A DNA stretch of 19,351 nucleotides from JAGVLN01 sp964515755 (GTDB taxonomy: Bacteria; Pseudomonadota; Alphaproteobacteria; Rickettsiales; JABSSG01), in contig CAZEVK010000031.1 of the NCBI GenBank assembly GCA_964515755.1, forward strand, positions 1-19,351, given 5' to 3'. Below the pieces are notes generated by a model. It was given only the letters and a program-made list of their open reading frames with translations, searched no databases and had not been told where the DNA came from. This document shows, piece by piece, positions 9,295-17,822 of this stretch; the first letter of the stretch is position 1, and each line of letters opens with the position of its first letter. The position numbers were made by a program, and so were the translations under genes.

Positions 9295-9428
9295 TTTTTT
9301 AATAAACTTAGCCTCAGTCATTCATTTAGTAATCTAATACTTATGTTTAAAATCCAAATCTGCAATTATGGTGGTTCTTTCAGTCGATCGCTAATAGATT
9401 ACCTTTTGAGCTGCATCAATCGAATGCA
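9295..9428. other. Unassigned remnant between recombinase tail and ABC fragment
   Basis: No gene is recognised. The minus strand gives a short reading continuing from the ABC fragment (MMHSIDAAQKVIY, a stop, then RSTERTTIIADLDFKHKY). It does not match the Atm1-type membrane domain I would expect there, so it may be a piece of another element. Confidence 0.3.
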
Positions 9429-9785
9429 TCATGCCCCTAGTGTTATATTTCTAATATGAAAACTCGTAGGCAACCACAATAATTTTTCGAAACCCTTTTT
9501 AGTAGTACTACGTTCAAATACGTGCATATAAATCAACTCTTGTGCTTGAAAAGTTACCTTGCTTAAAGACCAAAATAGACCATAAGATACTAAAATGAAA
9601 ATGAAATTAGCAGAAAGATTATTCGAGTATAAATTCAAGATAACTTGTTTCAATGCCCAAGGTACCAATAAATTGAATATTACAATCAATAAAACCAACC
9701 CGGCGCTTATGTATACTCTTAAACGAATACCCTCGCTCTAAAAAATTGGTAATAGTTTTTTTAGTGCCTTGTAATGTGTAAACAT
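9429..9785 (-). pseudogene. N-terminal membrane fragment of an Atm1-like ABC exporter
   Basis: From the ATG at 9785 the frame reads MFTHYKALKKLLPIF, has a TAG stop, and continues SEGIRLRVYISAGLVLLIVIFNLLVPWALKQ in the same frame. Two hydrophobic segments follow, then FERSTTKKGFEKLLWLPTSFHI. This resembles the first membrane helices of Atm1/ABCB7-type half-exporters (LRLRV... LLNVLVP ... FEHLHxLSLxFH). It ends at 9429 before the rest of the membrane domain. The ATPase end of such a protein is at 4620-4925 on the same strand. Confidence 0.65.
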
Positions 9786-9964
9786 GATTTTTATTTTAAG
9801 TTTAGAAGTACACTATCGCAAAAATAGTCTAATTAGTTGATATTTGTTAAAATTTTATTTTAACAAATGGGACTCAATGCTTTAGGTTTGGTATAAATTA
9901 TAAGGCACTAACAAAAAATGCAACTAATAAACTGTTATTTATGTATATATTTAACCGCTATGAC

Positions 9965-10165
9965 TTAATTTTCTCCCATCTCCTTTCTAAGGCTTTTTGG
10001 CCTCATATCTGTCCATACTTCTTTCACATACTTTAAAACATCTTCTTTGGTTCCCTTAGGTCCAACTTGTTTCCAACCTAGCGGTATTTCTTTCCATGCA
10101 AACCATATCGAATACTGCTCTTCTTCATTAACCAAGCATATATACTCTTCGTTATCTTCTGGCAT
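9965..10165 (-). CDS. MbtH-like protein (NRPS adenylation-domain partner)
   Basis: MbtH-like proteins are about 65-75 residues, bind adenylation domains of non-ribosomal peptide synthetases, and are often needed for their folding or activity. This 66-residue protein has the family pattern: NEEEQYSIW (residues 13-21), PLGW (28-31) and the diagnostic C-terminal WTDMRPKSL (51-59). The three conserved tryptophans W21, W31 and W51 are present. One deviation is F22 where most members have proline after the first tryptophan. AGGAG precedes the start at normal spacing. It lies 44 bases downstream of the 115-residue gene and is probably co-transcribed with it. No NRPS is in the window, so its partner is outside or lost. 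Confidence 0.9.
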   Translation of the reverse strand: MPEDNEEYICLVNEEEQYSIWFAWKEIPLGWKQVGPKGTKEDVLKYVKEVWTDMRPKSLRKEMGEN

Positions 10166-10209
10166 ACTATATTCTCCTATTCTTATTGTATTTATGTTAA
10201 TTGATTACC

Positions 10210-10557
10210 TTAATTATCACTCTTTATTAATTCTTCTTTAATGACTTGTAAGTGCCCTTTACCTTTTTTTGTTGCAAGATCAATATCCGCTATACATCTA
10301 ACTTCATTGTAATTGAGATTGGTAGTCCCCTCAATATGAAGTAACCCTTTCTTCTGTTCAAAATCTAATTCTTTTACATTAGTATTATTTAAATCAACAT
10401 TAATTCCTAATTCGGTACCACCTTTAGTTTGAGTAAATTTAATATGGATAAAACCATCTTCAATTCTTTGTTTTATTTCGTCATATGGCTCATCTCTATG
10501 TCCTATTACCACTTCATGTTTACCTTTACTCAATCTTTCAACTAATTCATTGATCAT
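10210..10557 (-). CDS. Conserved-looking 115-residue protein of unknown function upstream of mbtH
   Basis: I do not recognise this protein. It is soluble and charged, with no signal peptide or membrane segment. It begins with a short helix-like stretch (INELVERLSKGKHEVVIGHRDEPYDEIKQR, described by its ends) and continues with alternating short segments that look like beta strands (GFIHIKFTQTKGGTELGINV; GLLHIEGTTNLN). The start at 10557 follows GAGG at good spacing. It shows no frame damage in a region where most genes are broken, and it sits directly before mbtH with a 44-base gap. A role in the same pathway is plausible but not shown. Confidence 0.7.
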   Translation of the reverse strand: MINELVERLSKGKHEVVIGHRDEPYDEIKQRIEDGFIHIKFTQTKGGTELGINVDLNNTNVKELDFEQKKGLLHIEGTTNLNYNEVRCIADIDLATKKGKGHLQVIKEELIKSDN

Positions 10558-11225
10558 AATTCCTCACTTAGTATTAATTAATTTATATCAATAATATAAA
10601 ACACTCTTAGAAACTTAAATATAATCGTTTAATATTCTTTATTATACATAATCACAACACATTAATATTCCCCATAATAGTTTATTAAATAAGATATCAA
10701 AATTTTTATATTCTGTCATTGCTAATGTTAAATTTTTTTAATTTATTTATATCAAGCTTGATTTACTATCTTAATAACTTCTTCAGGATCTACACAAAAT
10801 AGATAGTTGACCTAATATTGACAATAATTTTTTATTAGAAACAAAAGCAATTTTACTAAGGTTTTTATTTTAGCTAAAAAATGGAAAATTTATTTTTAAA
10901 AGCAATCATTAAATTTCTGCACAAAATCAGCATGTCTTTTTGGATTTTCTTGAGCTAATTTCTGTATCCCCTATTTTCCTTCTCTACGTTTCGTGCAAAA
11001 AGGCCGTAAGCTAAGCTATACCCTAGTTTTCCCGTTCTCAGAATTTGAAAAAGTCAATAATTGTACCACATGGCGGGAGATGTGGGATACATTGCGAACA
11101 CTAAAACAGTATAGATCTGAAATTATCAATATTCTAATTAAAAGCTAACTACTTGAATGCAGGTAAATGGTAATTTTCCAATTTTTAGTAGAATTTATAT
11201 TTCTACAGTTTTCAATGAATACTGA
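10558..11225. other. Divergent intergenic region with unrecognised remnants
   Basis: This lies between the start of the minus-strand 115-residue gene and the IS3 fragment. A plus-strand frame from about 10969 to 11145 is open for 58 codons (FPSLRFVQKGRKLSY, then TTWREMWDTLRTLKQYRSE) and ends in TAA; it has no proper start and I cannot name it. On the minus strand near 10900-10960 a short reading contains AQENPKRHADFVQKFNDCF before a stop. Both look like remains of lost genes. The promoter of the mbtH operon should lie near 10560-10640, but I could not fix its boxes. Confidence 0.3.
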
Positions 11226-11580
11226 TCAATGGATTTTATACATGACCAATTAAAAAGTGGTAGAGGTTATCACTTATTAAATATTATTAATGATTTTAAT
11301 TATGATGGTCTTGATCTTTCTTTAACAAGTATAAGGAATAATAAGGAATTAGAACAAAATCGTAGAGTGGCAAGGTAAGCCTTTATCTATAGTAAAATAG
11401 TAATTTTATGGGTAAAATAAAGAACAATATTAAATCAGAGTTTATCTAATCTGGTAAACCACGACAGAATGAGCATGTTGAAAGATACAAAGAATTAGTT
11501 AGATAAGAGCAGCTAAATCACAATTTATTTAGCAATTACGTATCTCAAGTACAGAAATTTACTTCCAAAAGGATATGATT
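11226..11580 (+). pseudogene. IS3-family transposase OrfB fragment
   Basis: The reading SMDFIHDQLKSGRGYHLLNIINDFN matches the integrase core of IS3 OrfB (WSMDFxxDxLxDGRxFRxLNxxDDFxRE), with the first catalytic aspartate in MDF. After a one-base shift near 11355 it continues EQIVEWQGKPLSIV, then SEFIQSGKP-like and QNEHVERYKELVR with the catalytic glutamate region, broken by stops near 11448 and 11503. The N-terminal third and any OrfA are absent here. It is inactive. Confidence 0.75.
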
Positions 11581-11812
11581 TCAAAATAATATAAAGACCA
11601 AATAGGCTATAGGTAATATAAAGCTAAAGTTAGTCTTGACTGTATAGTATCTACTTCTAACTCTTTGTAAAAGTTGGAGGATTAATGTAAGGTAAAGTAA
11701 CTGTGTTTATGGTTATCTTAATATCATTTAATAACAATTTATTTTTTCTTGAGTTTAACAAATTTATCTATAAACTACATTTATTTAAAATATAGAAACC
11801 TGATACTGTTAA
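11581..11812. other. Intergenic region before the ABC exporter
   Basis: This is AT-rich sequence with no gene recognised. The first part, up to about 11700, may be the 3' end of the IS3 element. The promoter of the ABC gene should be here, but no pair of boxes stands out, and no clear ribosome binding site precedes the start at 11813 or the alternative ATG at 11822. Confidence 0.3.
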
Positions 11813-13591
11813 ATGTTTATTATGGAAAAGTTACCAACGTCTTTAACTAAATTTTTTTGGTATTTTATCAAAAAACGGCCACTTTTATTTATAATATTTT
11901 TTTCAGCACCTCTTTCTATAATTATAGAAGCAAACGTTATTCCTTATGCCCTTAAGATGCTTATTGATACAGTAGTAAATTATCAAGGTAATAAAGGTGC
12001 TATTATTAAAGAAATGATTCCAGCATTATGGGTTGGTGGGATAGCATGGATTAGTCTAATTATTATAATGTGGTTACAAAATTGGTTACAAGCCTATATA
12101 ATTCCTGTTTTTGAAGCTGATATACGTATGTCAGTAATAAAATATGTAATGCTGCATTCTTATCATTATTTCTCTAATCAATTAGCTGGAAATATTGCAG
12201 ATAAAGTTAGAGATTTTCCTAGGGCAATTGAGTCTATTAGAATAATACTTTGTCGAACCATTGTTTCTACTTTTGTACTTATACTAACTACACTGATAAT
12301 AATGACATCAATTAATCAAATATTTTGTTGGATTCTAGGTTTGTGGGTTATTGCTCATCTAATAGTAACACTGTATTTTGTTAGGTTTATCAATAATATT
12401 TCAAAAAGAAATGCTGAAGATAAAAGTGCCTTAAGCGGCAGTATTGTAGATGCTATTTCTAATATAATTTCTGTAAAACTCTTTGCTAGATATTCTTATG
12501 AATTAAACTATATTGGAGATAAACAGGAACAGGAAAAAGCAAGTAATGTATCTCTTATTAATACTATGAATACCTTCCAACGATTTATGGATGTAGCAGT
12601 TACTATAATGCTTGGGAGTACTATGTATTTTCTGATAACAAGCTGGCAACAAGGGATAGTCAGTGCTGGGGATTTTGTACTTATTTTTAACATGATATTT
12701 GCTGTTATGACGCAAATGTGGCATTTAGGCTACGCACTATCTAATCTCTTTCGTGAGGTAGGGATAGCTCAACAAGCATTAACACTTATAACATCTCCTC
12801 ATCAAATCATTGATAGTATTGATGCTAAACCTATTATGGTTACTAAGGGAGAAATAGTATTTAGTAATGTTACTTTTCATTATAATAAAGGTAATAACAT
12901 ATTTAAGAATAAAAATGTAATAATTAAAGCCGGCCAGAAAGTTGGGTTAGTAGGCTTTTCAGGAAGTGGAAAAAGTACTTTTGTCAATCTTATACTAAGA
13001 TTTTTTGATGTAGAATCAGGAGTTATTACAATTGATAATCAAGATATAACTAAGGTTACACAAGAATCATTGCGTGAAAATATTGCAGTGATTCCACAAG
13101 ATACCAGTTTATTTCATCGTACTCTAATAGAAAATATACGTTATGGACGGCTTAACGTTACAAAAGAAGAACTTATCAAAGCTTCAAAAAATGCCTACTG
13201 TCATGATTTTATTACTCAACTACCTAATGGGTATAACTCATTGGTAGGAGAACGCGGTATTAAGCTTTCTGGAGGACAACGTCAAAGGATTGCTATTGCA
13301 AGGGCTATATTAAAAAATGCTCCTATTATAATTTTAGATGAAGCTACCTCAGCACTTGATTCTATAACTGAGAAGTATATACAAGATGGATTATATAACT
13401 TGATGAAGGGACGTACTGCTATTATTATAGCACATCGTTTGTCAACGCTTTCTAAAATGGATAGAATACTTGTATTTGATAAAGGATCTATTATTGAAGA
13501 TGGAACCCACAAGGAGCTATTAGAGTCTAAAAAACAATATGCATTTATGTGGGAGATGCAGGTAAATGGGTTTTTAGTGGACAGAGAGTGA
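11813..13591 (+). CDS. ABC exporter, fused membrane and ATPase domains (MsbA/ABCB type)
   Basis: This 592-residue protein is a half-transporter that should work as a homodimer in the inner membrane. Residues about 20-320 form the exporter membrane domain with several hydrophobic segments. Residues 345-590 form the ATPase: Walker A GFSGSGKST at 381-389, signature LSGGQ at 485-489, Walker B LDE at 508-510, and the switch histidine H541 in IIIAHRLST. All key residues are present and there is no frame damage. The substrate cannot be read from the sequence; relatives export lipids, peptides and drugs. Its place just upstream of the hydroxylase, PanD and JmjC genes on the same strand suggests export of a product made by them. 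Confidence 0.85.
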   Translation: MFIMEKLPTSLTKFFWYFIKKRPLLFIIFFSAPLSIIIEANVIPYALKMLIDTVVNYQGNKGAIIKEMIPALWVGGIAWISLIIIMWLQNWLQAYIIPVFEADIRMSVIKYVMLHSYHYFSNQLAGNIADKVRDFPRAIESIRIILCRTIVSTFVLILTTLIIMTSINQIFCWILGLWVIAHLIVTLYFVRFINNISKRNAEDKSALSGSIVDAISNIISVKLFARYSYELNYIGDKQEQEKASNVSLINTMNTFQRFMDVAVTIMLGSTMYFLITSWQQGIVSAGDFVLIFNMIFAVMTQMWHLGYALSNLFREVGIAQQALTLITSPHQIIDSIDAKPIMVTKGEIVFSNVTFHYNKGNNIFKNKNVIIKAGQKVGLVGFSGSGKSTFVNLILRFFDVESGVITIDNQDITKVTQESLRENIAVIPQDTSLFHRTLIENIRYGRLNVTKEELIKASKNAYCHDFITQLPNGYNSLVGERGIKLSGGQRQRIAIARAILKNAPIIILDEATSALDSITEKYIQDGLYNLMKGRTAIIIAHRLSTLSKMDRILVFDKGSIIEDGTHKELLESKKQYAFMWEMQVNGFLVDRE

Positions 13592-13705
13592 AGTTGTCCT
13601 TTTCGTTTAGTACAGAGTATAACTCGAGTTTTATTTTCTTATAACACAGCACCAAATTATACACAAACTCTTTTCATCAAAAAAAGAAGTTTGCCATAAA
13701 CCGAG

Positions 13706-14154
13706 GGCATTCCTAACCAATTATAGACATTAATAAAGTTTTGTTAAAAAGTAAGAGTATAGAGTTGTTGATCATGTCCATAGCCTTACTGTATCGTTTA
13801 GTTTTATGATTGAAACGAGCTAGATAATGTCTGATTAAAGAGTTAAATGATTCAACTAGAGCTGTTTTAGCCTTAGTCATGTGGTGACGTTTAACAATAT
13901 TGTACTTGGCATAGACATCATAGTAATCGCTGCAAGATATTTCGATTTCATAGTTTTCTTCTATCCTCTCTATCGACATAATGCCAGCTCCTTCAAGATA
14001 CCATTTGATAACTCTTAGTCTTTGTTCGTTGCTGTATCGATTTCTTAGATCACCATCTCTGTATGTCTTACCACATCTTTGTACTATGATATACCTTTTT
14101 CCTCATCATATATCATAATCTTAATCTTTATATCTATAGTTAACTAGGAATGCC
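13706..14154 (-). mobile_element. IS1-family element with internal deletion and intact 8-bp target duplication
   Basis: The terminal repeat GGCATTCCTA at 13706-13715 is matched by TAGGAATGCC at 14145-14154. Exactly outside, AAACCGAG is present on both sides (13698-13705 and 14155-14162), an 8-bp duplication as expected for IS1. At 449 bp it is shorter than a normal IS1-type element (0.7-0.8 kb or more). The internal transposase lacks its middle. The element lies between the ABC exporter and the hydroxylase gene, just upstream of the latter's likely promoter. Confidence 0.9.
13713..14100 (-). pseudogene. IS1-family transposase with central deletion
   Basis: The reading from 14100 gives KRYIIVQRCGKTYRDGDLRNRY and NEQRLRVIKWYLEGAGI, the zinc-finger and helix-turn-helix end of InsA. 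It passes directly to a C-terminal part with TALVESFNSLIRHYLARFNHKTKRYSKAMDM and a stop at 13713, inside the terminal repeat. The catalytic centre between them is largely gone. The frame is open across the junction (a reading from 13979 is continuous), so the deletion was in frame. Confidence 0.8.
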
Positions 14155-14175
14155 AAACCGAGAATTTCTTTGCAC

Positions 14176-14204
14176 TTGACAGTAAAGTAAATTTTTTATA
14201 TGGT
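14176..14204 (+). promoter_or_regulatory. Candidate sigma-70 promoter of the hydroxylase gene
   Basis: TTGACA at 14176-14181 is followed after 17 bases by TATGGT at 14199-14204. It lies 53 bases before the hydroxylase start and immediately downstream of the IS1 insertion. The -35 box is perfect; the -10 box is moderate. It would give the hydroxylase-panD-JmjC genes a promoter separate from the ABC gene. Confidence 0.45.
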
Positions 14205-14257
14205 TTAAATATAATTCACTTAGCATTTTATAGGTTAATTAAATTGGTTAGTTTTTT

Positions 14258-15070
14258 ATGGTACAGTTATTACAGCGAAGTAATTTTAACATCTCAAACA
14301 GCATAATTTCCTATTCTGAAGAAGATAACCTCATGTGGTATAATCTTTATACCAGCCAGGTTAAAAATTTAAGAGGTAAAGTACATGAACCATTTTTTCA
14401 ATTATTGGAGGAACTTTGCTTACCTATAGATAGAGTACCTCAGTTGCATGAAGTATCTAGTATATTAAGGAATAAAACTGGGTGGGTAGTAACTAGAGTT
14501 AATGAATTAATCAATTATAATGATTTTTTTTATTTGTTAGCTAATAAAGTATTTCCTTCAACAACCTATATTAGGAGATTAGGTGATTTTTCTAAAGATC
14601 CAGATATCTTCCATGAACTTTTTGGGCACTGTCCGATGTTACTAGATAAAAATTATTCAGTTTTTTTAAACAAACTTGCTAAGCTTGCACTTAAGTGTCC
14701 ACGTTTAGAACAAATAGTACTTCAACGTTTTTTATGGTATACTATCGAAGTTGGCTTAATTCAAACAAGCCAAGGATTACGTATTTATGGTGGAGCACTA
14801 ATTTCTTCTCCCCAAGAGTCAGTATATTCGTTAGAATCAGACAAACCTGAAAGAAAAACTTTTGATCTACTAGATATATCTAGGTCACCTTATAGGGCAG
14901 ATATATTACAAACTAATTATTATTTCATAGAAGATTTAAATGAGTTATACAATCTTGAATTTTCTATAGAAAATTTATCCTCTATTACTAAACTTGCAAA
15001 ACAATTAGGAGAGTATCCAGCAAAATTTAGGATTGAAGATAATAAATATACTAATGCTAATATCTTTTAA
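14258..15070 (+). CDS. Iron-dependent aromatic amino acid hydroxylase (phenylalanine 4-monooxygenase family)
   Basis: The family uses non-haem iron, O2 and a tetrahydropterin to hydroxylate Phe, Tyr or Trp; a few secondary-metabolism members hydroxylate Phe at the meta position. The protein has 270 residues, the normal size for bacterial single-domain members. Iron ligands are visible: H119 and H124 in HELFGH and E164 in WYTIEVGLI. Other conserved stretches are TGWVVTRV, FPSTTYIRR and QGLRIYGGALISSPQESVY. The start at 14258 has only a weak ribosome binding site; an internal ATG (MWYNLY) is an alternative. It is followed by panD after 91 bases. In ordinary metabolism the enzyme degrades Phe, but beside MbtH and PanD genes it may supply a hydroxylated Phe precursor. 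Regioselectivity cannot be told from the motifs. Confidence 0.85.
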   Translation: MVQLLQRSNFNISNSIISYSEEDNLMWYNLYTSQVKNLRGKVHEPFFQLLEELCLPIDRVPQLHEVSSILRNKTGWVVTRVNELINYNDFFYLLANKVFPSTTYIRRLGDFSKDPDIFHELFGHCPMLLDKNYSVFLNKLAKLALKCPRLEQIVLQRFLWYTIEVGLIQTSQGLRIYGGALISSPQESVYSLESDKPERKTFDLLDISRSPYRADILQTNYYFIEDLNELYNLEFSIENLSSITKLAKQLGEYPAKFRIEDNKYTNANIF

Positions 15071-15161
15071 TAAATAAGAAATTTAAACTTTTATCTGCTA
15101 AAAAGTTAGTTTGATAGTACGAAAATAAATAATATAAATTTTTTAAGGTGGTGAATACACA

Positions 15162-15596
15162 ATGAACAGTTTTTTAGTAAAATTTATTAGGGCAAAGTTG
15201 CATGGAATCTATGTTACAGATGCTAATTTAAATTATCAAGGATCCATTACACTAGATCCTGAATATTGTAAGTTAGTAGGTATTTACCCTCTAGAATTTG
15301 TCGAAATATGGAATAAAAATAATGGCAAAAGAATTTCTACTTATGTAATATTTGGTGAGGCAGGTTCTAAGTGTTGTATTTTAAATGGTTCAGCAGCAAG
15401 GACATGTCAAATAGGTGATGAGCTTATCATAGCTGCTTCTTGTTATGATAGTCCTGTAAATCTTGCTAACTTGAGACCAAAAGTGCTTACCTTTAATAAC
15501 AAAAACGAAATAAAGGATTCATTGGAATATATAGTGTCTACAAATAAAGATACTTATTACCAATTTAATATGCAAAAAATAAATCTTGATAGTTAA
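15162..15596 (+). CDS. panD: Aspartate 1-decarboxylase (pyruvoyl enzyme)
   Basis: PanD converts aspartate to beta-alanine using a pyruvoyl group made by self-cleavage of a Gly-Ser bond. The cleavage site is present as YQGS (G27-S28), with K12 and H14 before it. R57, T60 and Y61 in NGKRISTY and N75 in LNGSAA match the residues needed for cleavage and catalysis in E. coli PanD. The 144 residues exceed the usual 120-135, with a longer C-terminus. AAGGTGGTG at 15145-15153 is a strong ribosome binding site, the best in this operon. No other pantothenate gene is near; beta-alanine may be used in the neighbouring pathway rather than for coenzyme A. The next gene starts 56 bases on. Confidence 0.92.
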   Translation: MNSFLVKFIRAKLHGIYVTDANLNYQGSITLDPEYCKLVGIYPLEFVEIWNKNNGKRISTYVIFGEAGSKCCILNGSAARTCQIGDELIIAASCYDSPVNLANLRPKVLTFNNKNEIKDSLEYIVSTNKDTYYQFNMQKINLDS

Positions 15597-15652
15597 TTCA
15601 AATTTTTATTTTACCACTTCCAGATCATTATTAAAAAACAAAATTTCAAAGT

Positions 15653-16513
15653 ATGAACTTAATTAAAATAGATAGAAAAAATCAAATTACTACTGGGGAA
15701 TTTGAGGAAATGTACCTCAGAAAAAATATACCAGTAATTATTACGGACGGAATGAAAAACTGGGATATAAAAACTACTTGGACTCCAGAATACTTATTAA
15801 AAAATTATGGGGAAGAAGAGGTACAGCTCTATGATGATTTATTCAATCTCATGAGCATAGTTTCATTAAGTGATTATATAAATCAATTTTGGGGGAAAGA
15901 ATTATCGTCTAATGATAAAATTATTCCCTATGTGAGATGGTATACACGTTTAAAAGATAATGATTTTGCTTGGTCAGATCACTTTTTTGATAAGATAAAA
16001 AATAGTTGGGATTTACCATACTTCCTTCCTGATAAAAACTATTTATTACCTTACAGTAAAAGACGAGAAAAACTTAATCCAAGCAAGAATATGTTTCCTG
16101 CAAAAGGAATTTTTATTTCTGCAAAAGGAGCAAAGACCCGACTACATTATGACCCATGGTGTTCAGACGCTATCCTGTGTCAAATTTATGGCAGGAAAAA
16201 AGTAATTTTGTACCATCCGTCTCAAAAAAAGTTTCTTTGTCAAGAAAATGAATTTGCCGATATAGAAAACCTTAACCACAATAAATTTCCTAGGTTTAAT
16301 CAAGCAAAACCTACTTTTATTGATATTCTTAATCCTGGGGAAATAATTTTTTTTCCACATAATTGGTTACACCACGTATCTACTATCGAAGATAGTATAT
16401 CGATAACATGGAATTTTGTTCATATGAGTACTTGGGATACCTTTTTTAATTATCTAATTAATAACCCTAAACTTCAAGAGTTAGAAGTTATAAAATTTTT
16501 TTTAAATAATTAG
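15653..16513 (+). CDS. JmjC/cupin-8 family 2-oxoglutarate-Fe(II) oxygenase
   Basis: Cupin-8 JmjC proteins hydroxylate amino acid side chains, in proteins or in free or carrier-bound amino acids. This 286-residue protein carries the iron triad: H165 and D167 in RLHYDPW, and H240 in FPHNWLHHVS (H241 is the neighbour). The N-terminal IPVIITDGMKNW is the usual beginning of the family. K in GRKKVILYHP is a likely 2-oxoglutarate contact. It lies 56 bases after panD with weak ribosome binding and no frame damage. In this setting a beta-hydroxylase acting on an amino acid of a peptide product is a reasonable guess, but a protein-modifying role is equally open. Downstream, the IS66 and IS21 remnants separate it from the transferase pseudogene. 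Confidence 0.8.
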   Translation: MNLIKIDRKNQITTGEFEEMYLRKNIPVIITDGMKNWDIKTTWTPEYLLKNYGEEEVQLYDDLFNLMSIVSLSDYINQFWGKELSSNDKIIPYVRWYTRLKDNDFAWSDHFFDKIKNSWDLPYFLPDKNYLLPYSKRREKLNPSKNMFPAKGIFISAKGAKTRLHYDPWCSDAILCQIYGRKKVILYHPSQKKFLCQENEFADIENLNHNKFPRFNQAKPTFIDILNPGEIIFFPHNWLHHVSTIEDSISITWNFVHMSTWDTFFNYLINNPKLQELEVIKFFLNN

Positions 16514-16578
16514 CAAAACTGCATATTTGTAATACATTTGAAATTTTATGCGGCGATTTTAGACAAGATTTACTGGAA

Positions 16579-16829
16579 TTAAAAAATACAACTTATACAA
16601 AATATATGATAACCACAATCTTCCCATACACTCAAACATTGGAGCCATAACGTACTTTCAGCTATTGGTGTATTATATAAAGACTGTAATTTAGACAATT
16701 TATGAAAAGGCATCCCATAAACTCTCTGCAGTACAACTGAACTTCTTGCACTATGAGCCCATTTATTCACTGATTGATGATTCATAAACTCTAAACCACA
16801 AGCGTTGCAGCGTAACACTGCCTTCTGGT
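16579..16829 (-). pseudogene. IS66-like transposase fragment
   Basis: The reading from 16829 gives a zinc-ribbon end LRCNACGLEFMNHQ, then SSVVLQRVYGMPFHKLSKLQSLYNTPIAESTLWLQCLSVWEDCG, which resembles the part of IS66-type transposases reading xxLYRQExxFxxxGxxIxxSTL. It is truncated upstream by the IS21 element that begins at 16830 and ends downstream in a short non-homologous tail (stop near 16579). No terminal repeat is visible. The IS66 assignment is from pattern only. Confidence 0.5.
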
Positions 16830-16930
16830 TGTCACTGCTAAAATAAATTCCCTATAGTTTGCTAGCGAAAATTCCCCCCTGATGGCGGAATATTTTGTAT
16901 ATTTTTGATTGGTTAAATTATCAATGAAAC

Positions 16931-17786
16931 ATCAAAATAGATAACTTAAAATCTGCTATTATAGAAGCTTCTTTTTATGAACCAATCTACCAAAATCTTA
17001 TGTCCAGTCTGCTGATTATTATGGCTTTAATATTACGCCGTGCAGGGTAAGAAAATCACAAGAAAAGGGAAAGGTAGAAAATGGAGTTATAAATATATTC
17101 AGAATAATTTCTTTGCTGGCAGAGACTTTGTTGATAATAAATCCATGATCATAAAGTTAAGAGATTGGTTGGATAATTATTGTAATGAAAGAGTTCATGG
17201 TACCACTAAAGAAAAGCCAGTTGTATTATTTAAAGAAAAAGAGTTGCCAGCTTTAAATCAACTTCCAGAAAATGATTTTATTTTTGGTATGCTGCTGCTG
17301 CGCAAAGTACATTCTGATTGCCATGTTACTATAGATCATAATTATTACTCTGTGCCATACAACCACGCAGGTAAAGTAGTTGAGGTTGAAGTCACAGAGT
17401 CTCTAGTGAAGATTTATGTGGATAATGAGCAAATAGTTTTACATGCTAAAATTACTGGTAAAAGAAAATTTGCTACAATTACTGCTCACTACCCTAAATA
17501 TAAATATTTTACCAATGATAGTCTTGAGTATTTGGCTAAATTAAAGCAAGATATAGTAGAGATTGGAGAATATACCAAAACATTGTTTGCAAGCATTGTG
17601 AAAGAAAACCCTAATAGTTGGTACCGTACAGTAAGTGGCATTCTTAATTTACGTAAAACTTACTCTGACCTAATAATAAAACTCTTGCAAGAAAGCTTTA
17701 TATTTTTCAATTACTCAATAAGCAAGATAAAAAGCATCTGTGAGAGTGGTTGCTATAATTTAGAACTACCAACGTTATTACACTAA
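16931..17786 (+). pseudogene. IS21 transposase IstA, copy 2, N-terminally deleted
   Basis: Recognisable sequence begins KIDNLKSAIIEASFYEPIYQN, the middle of the integrase domain with the second aspartate; everything before it, including the helix-turn-helix and first aspartate, is missing. After frameshifts near 17010 and 17085 a long open stretch runs from FFAGRDFVDNKS through DWLDNYCNERVHGTTKEKP to the stop at 17786. The underlying sequence near 17070 encodes EKGKVENGV, so the catalytic glutamate was still coded. The open frame from 17040 is not a functional transposase. Confidence 0.8.
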
Positions 17787-17822
17787 ATTTAACTAACAAT
17801 ACAAGTTTAAGAGGAGTTAATT

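Noticed and set aside
12503..13512. Minus-strand open frames inside the ABC exporter gene
   Set aside because: They are antisense shadows of a gene with complete ABC motifs.
11158..13571. Shared ATGCAGGTAAATGG at 11158 and 13556 as a duplicated ABC gene end
   Set aside because: The match is about 14 bases and the surrounding sequence does not continue the similarity, so chance cannot be excluded.
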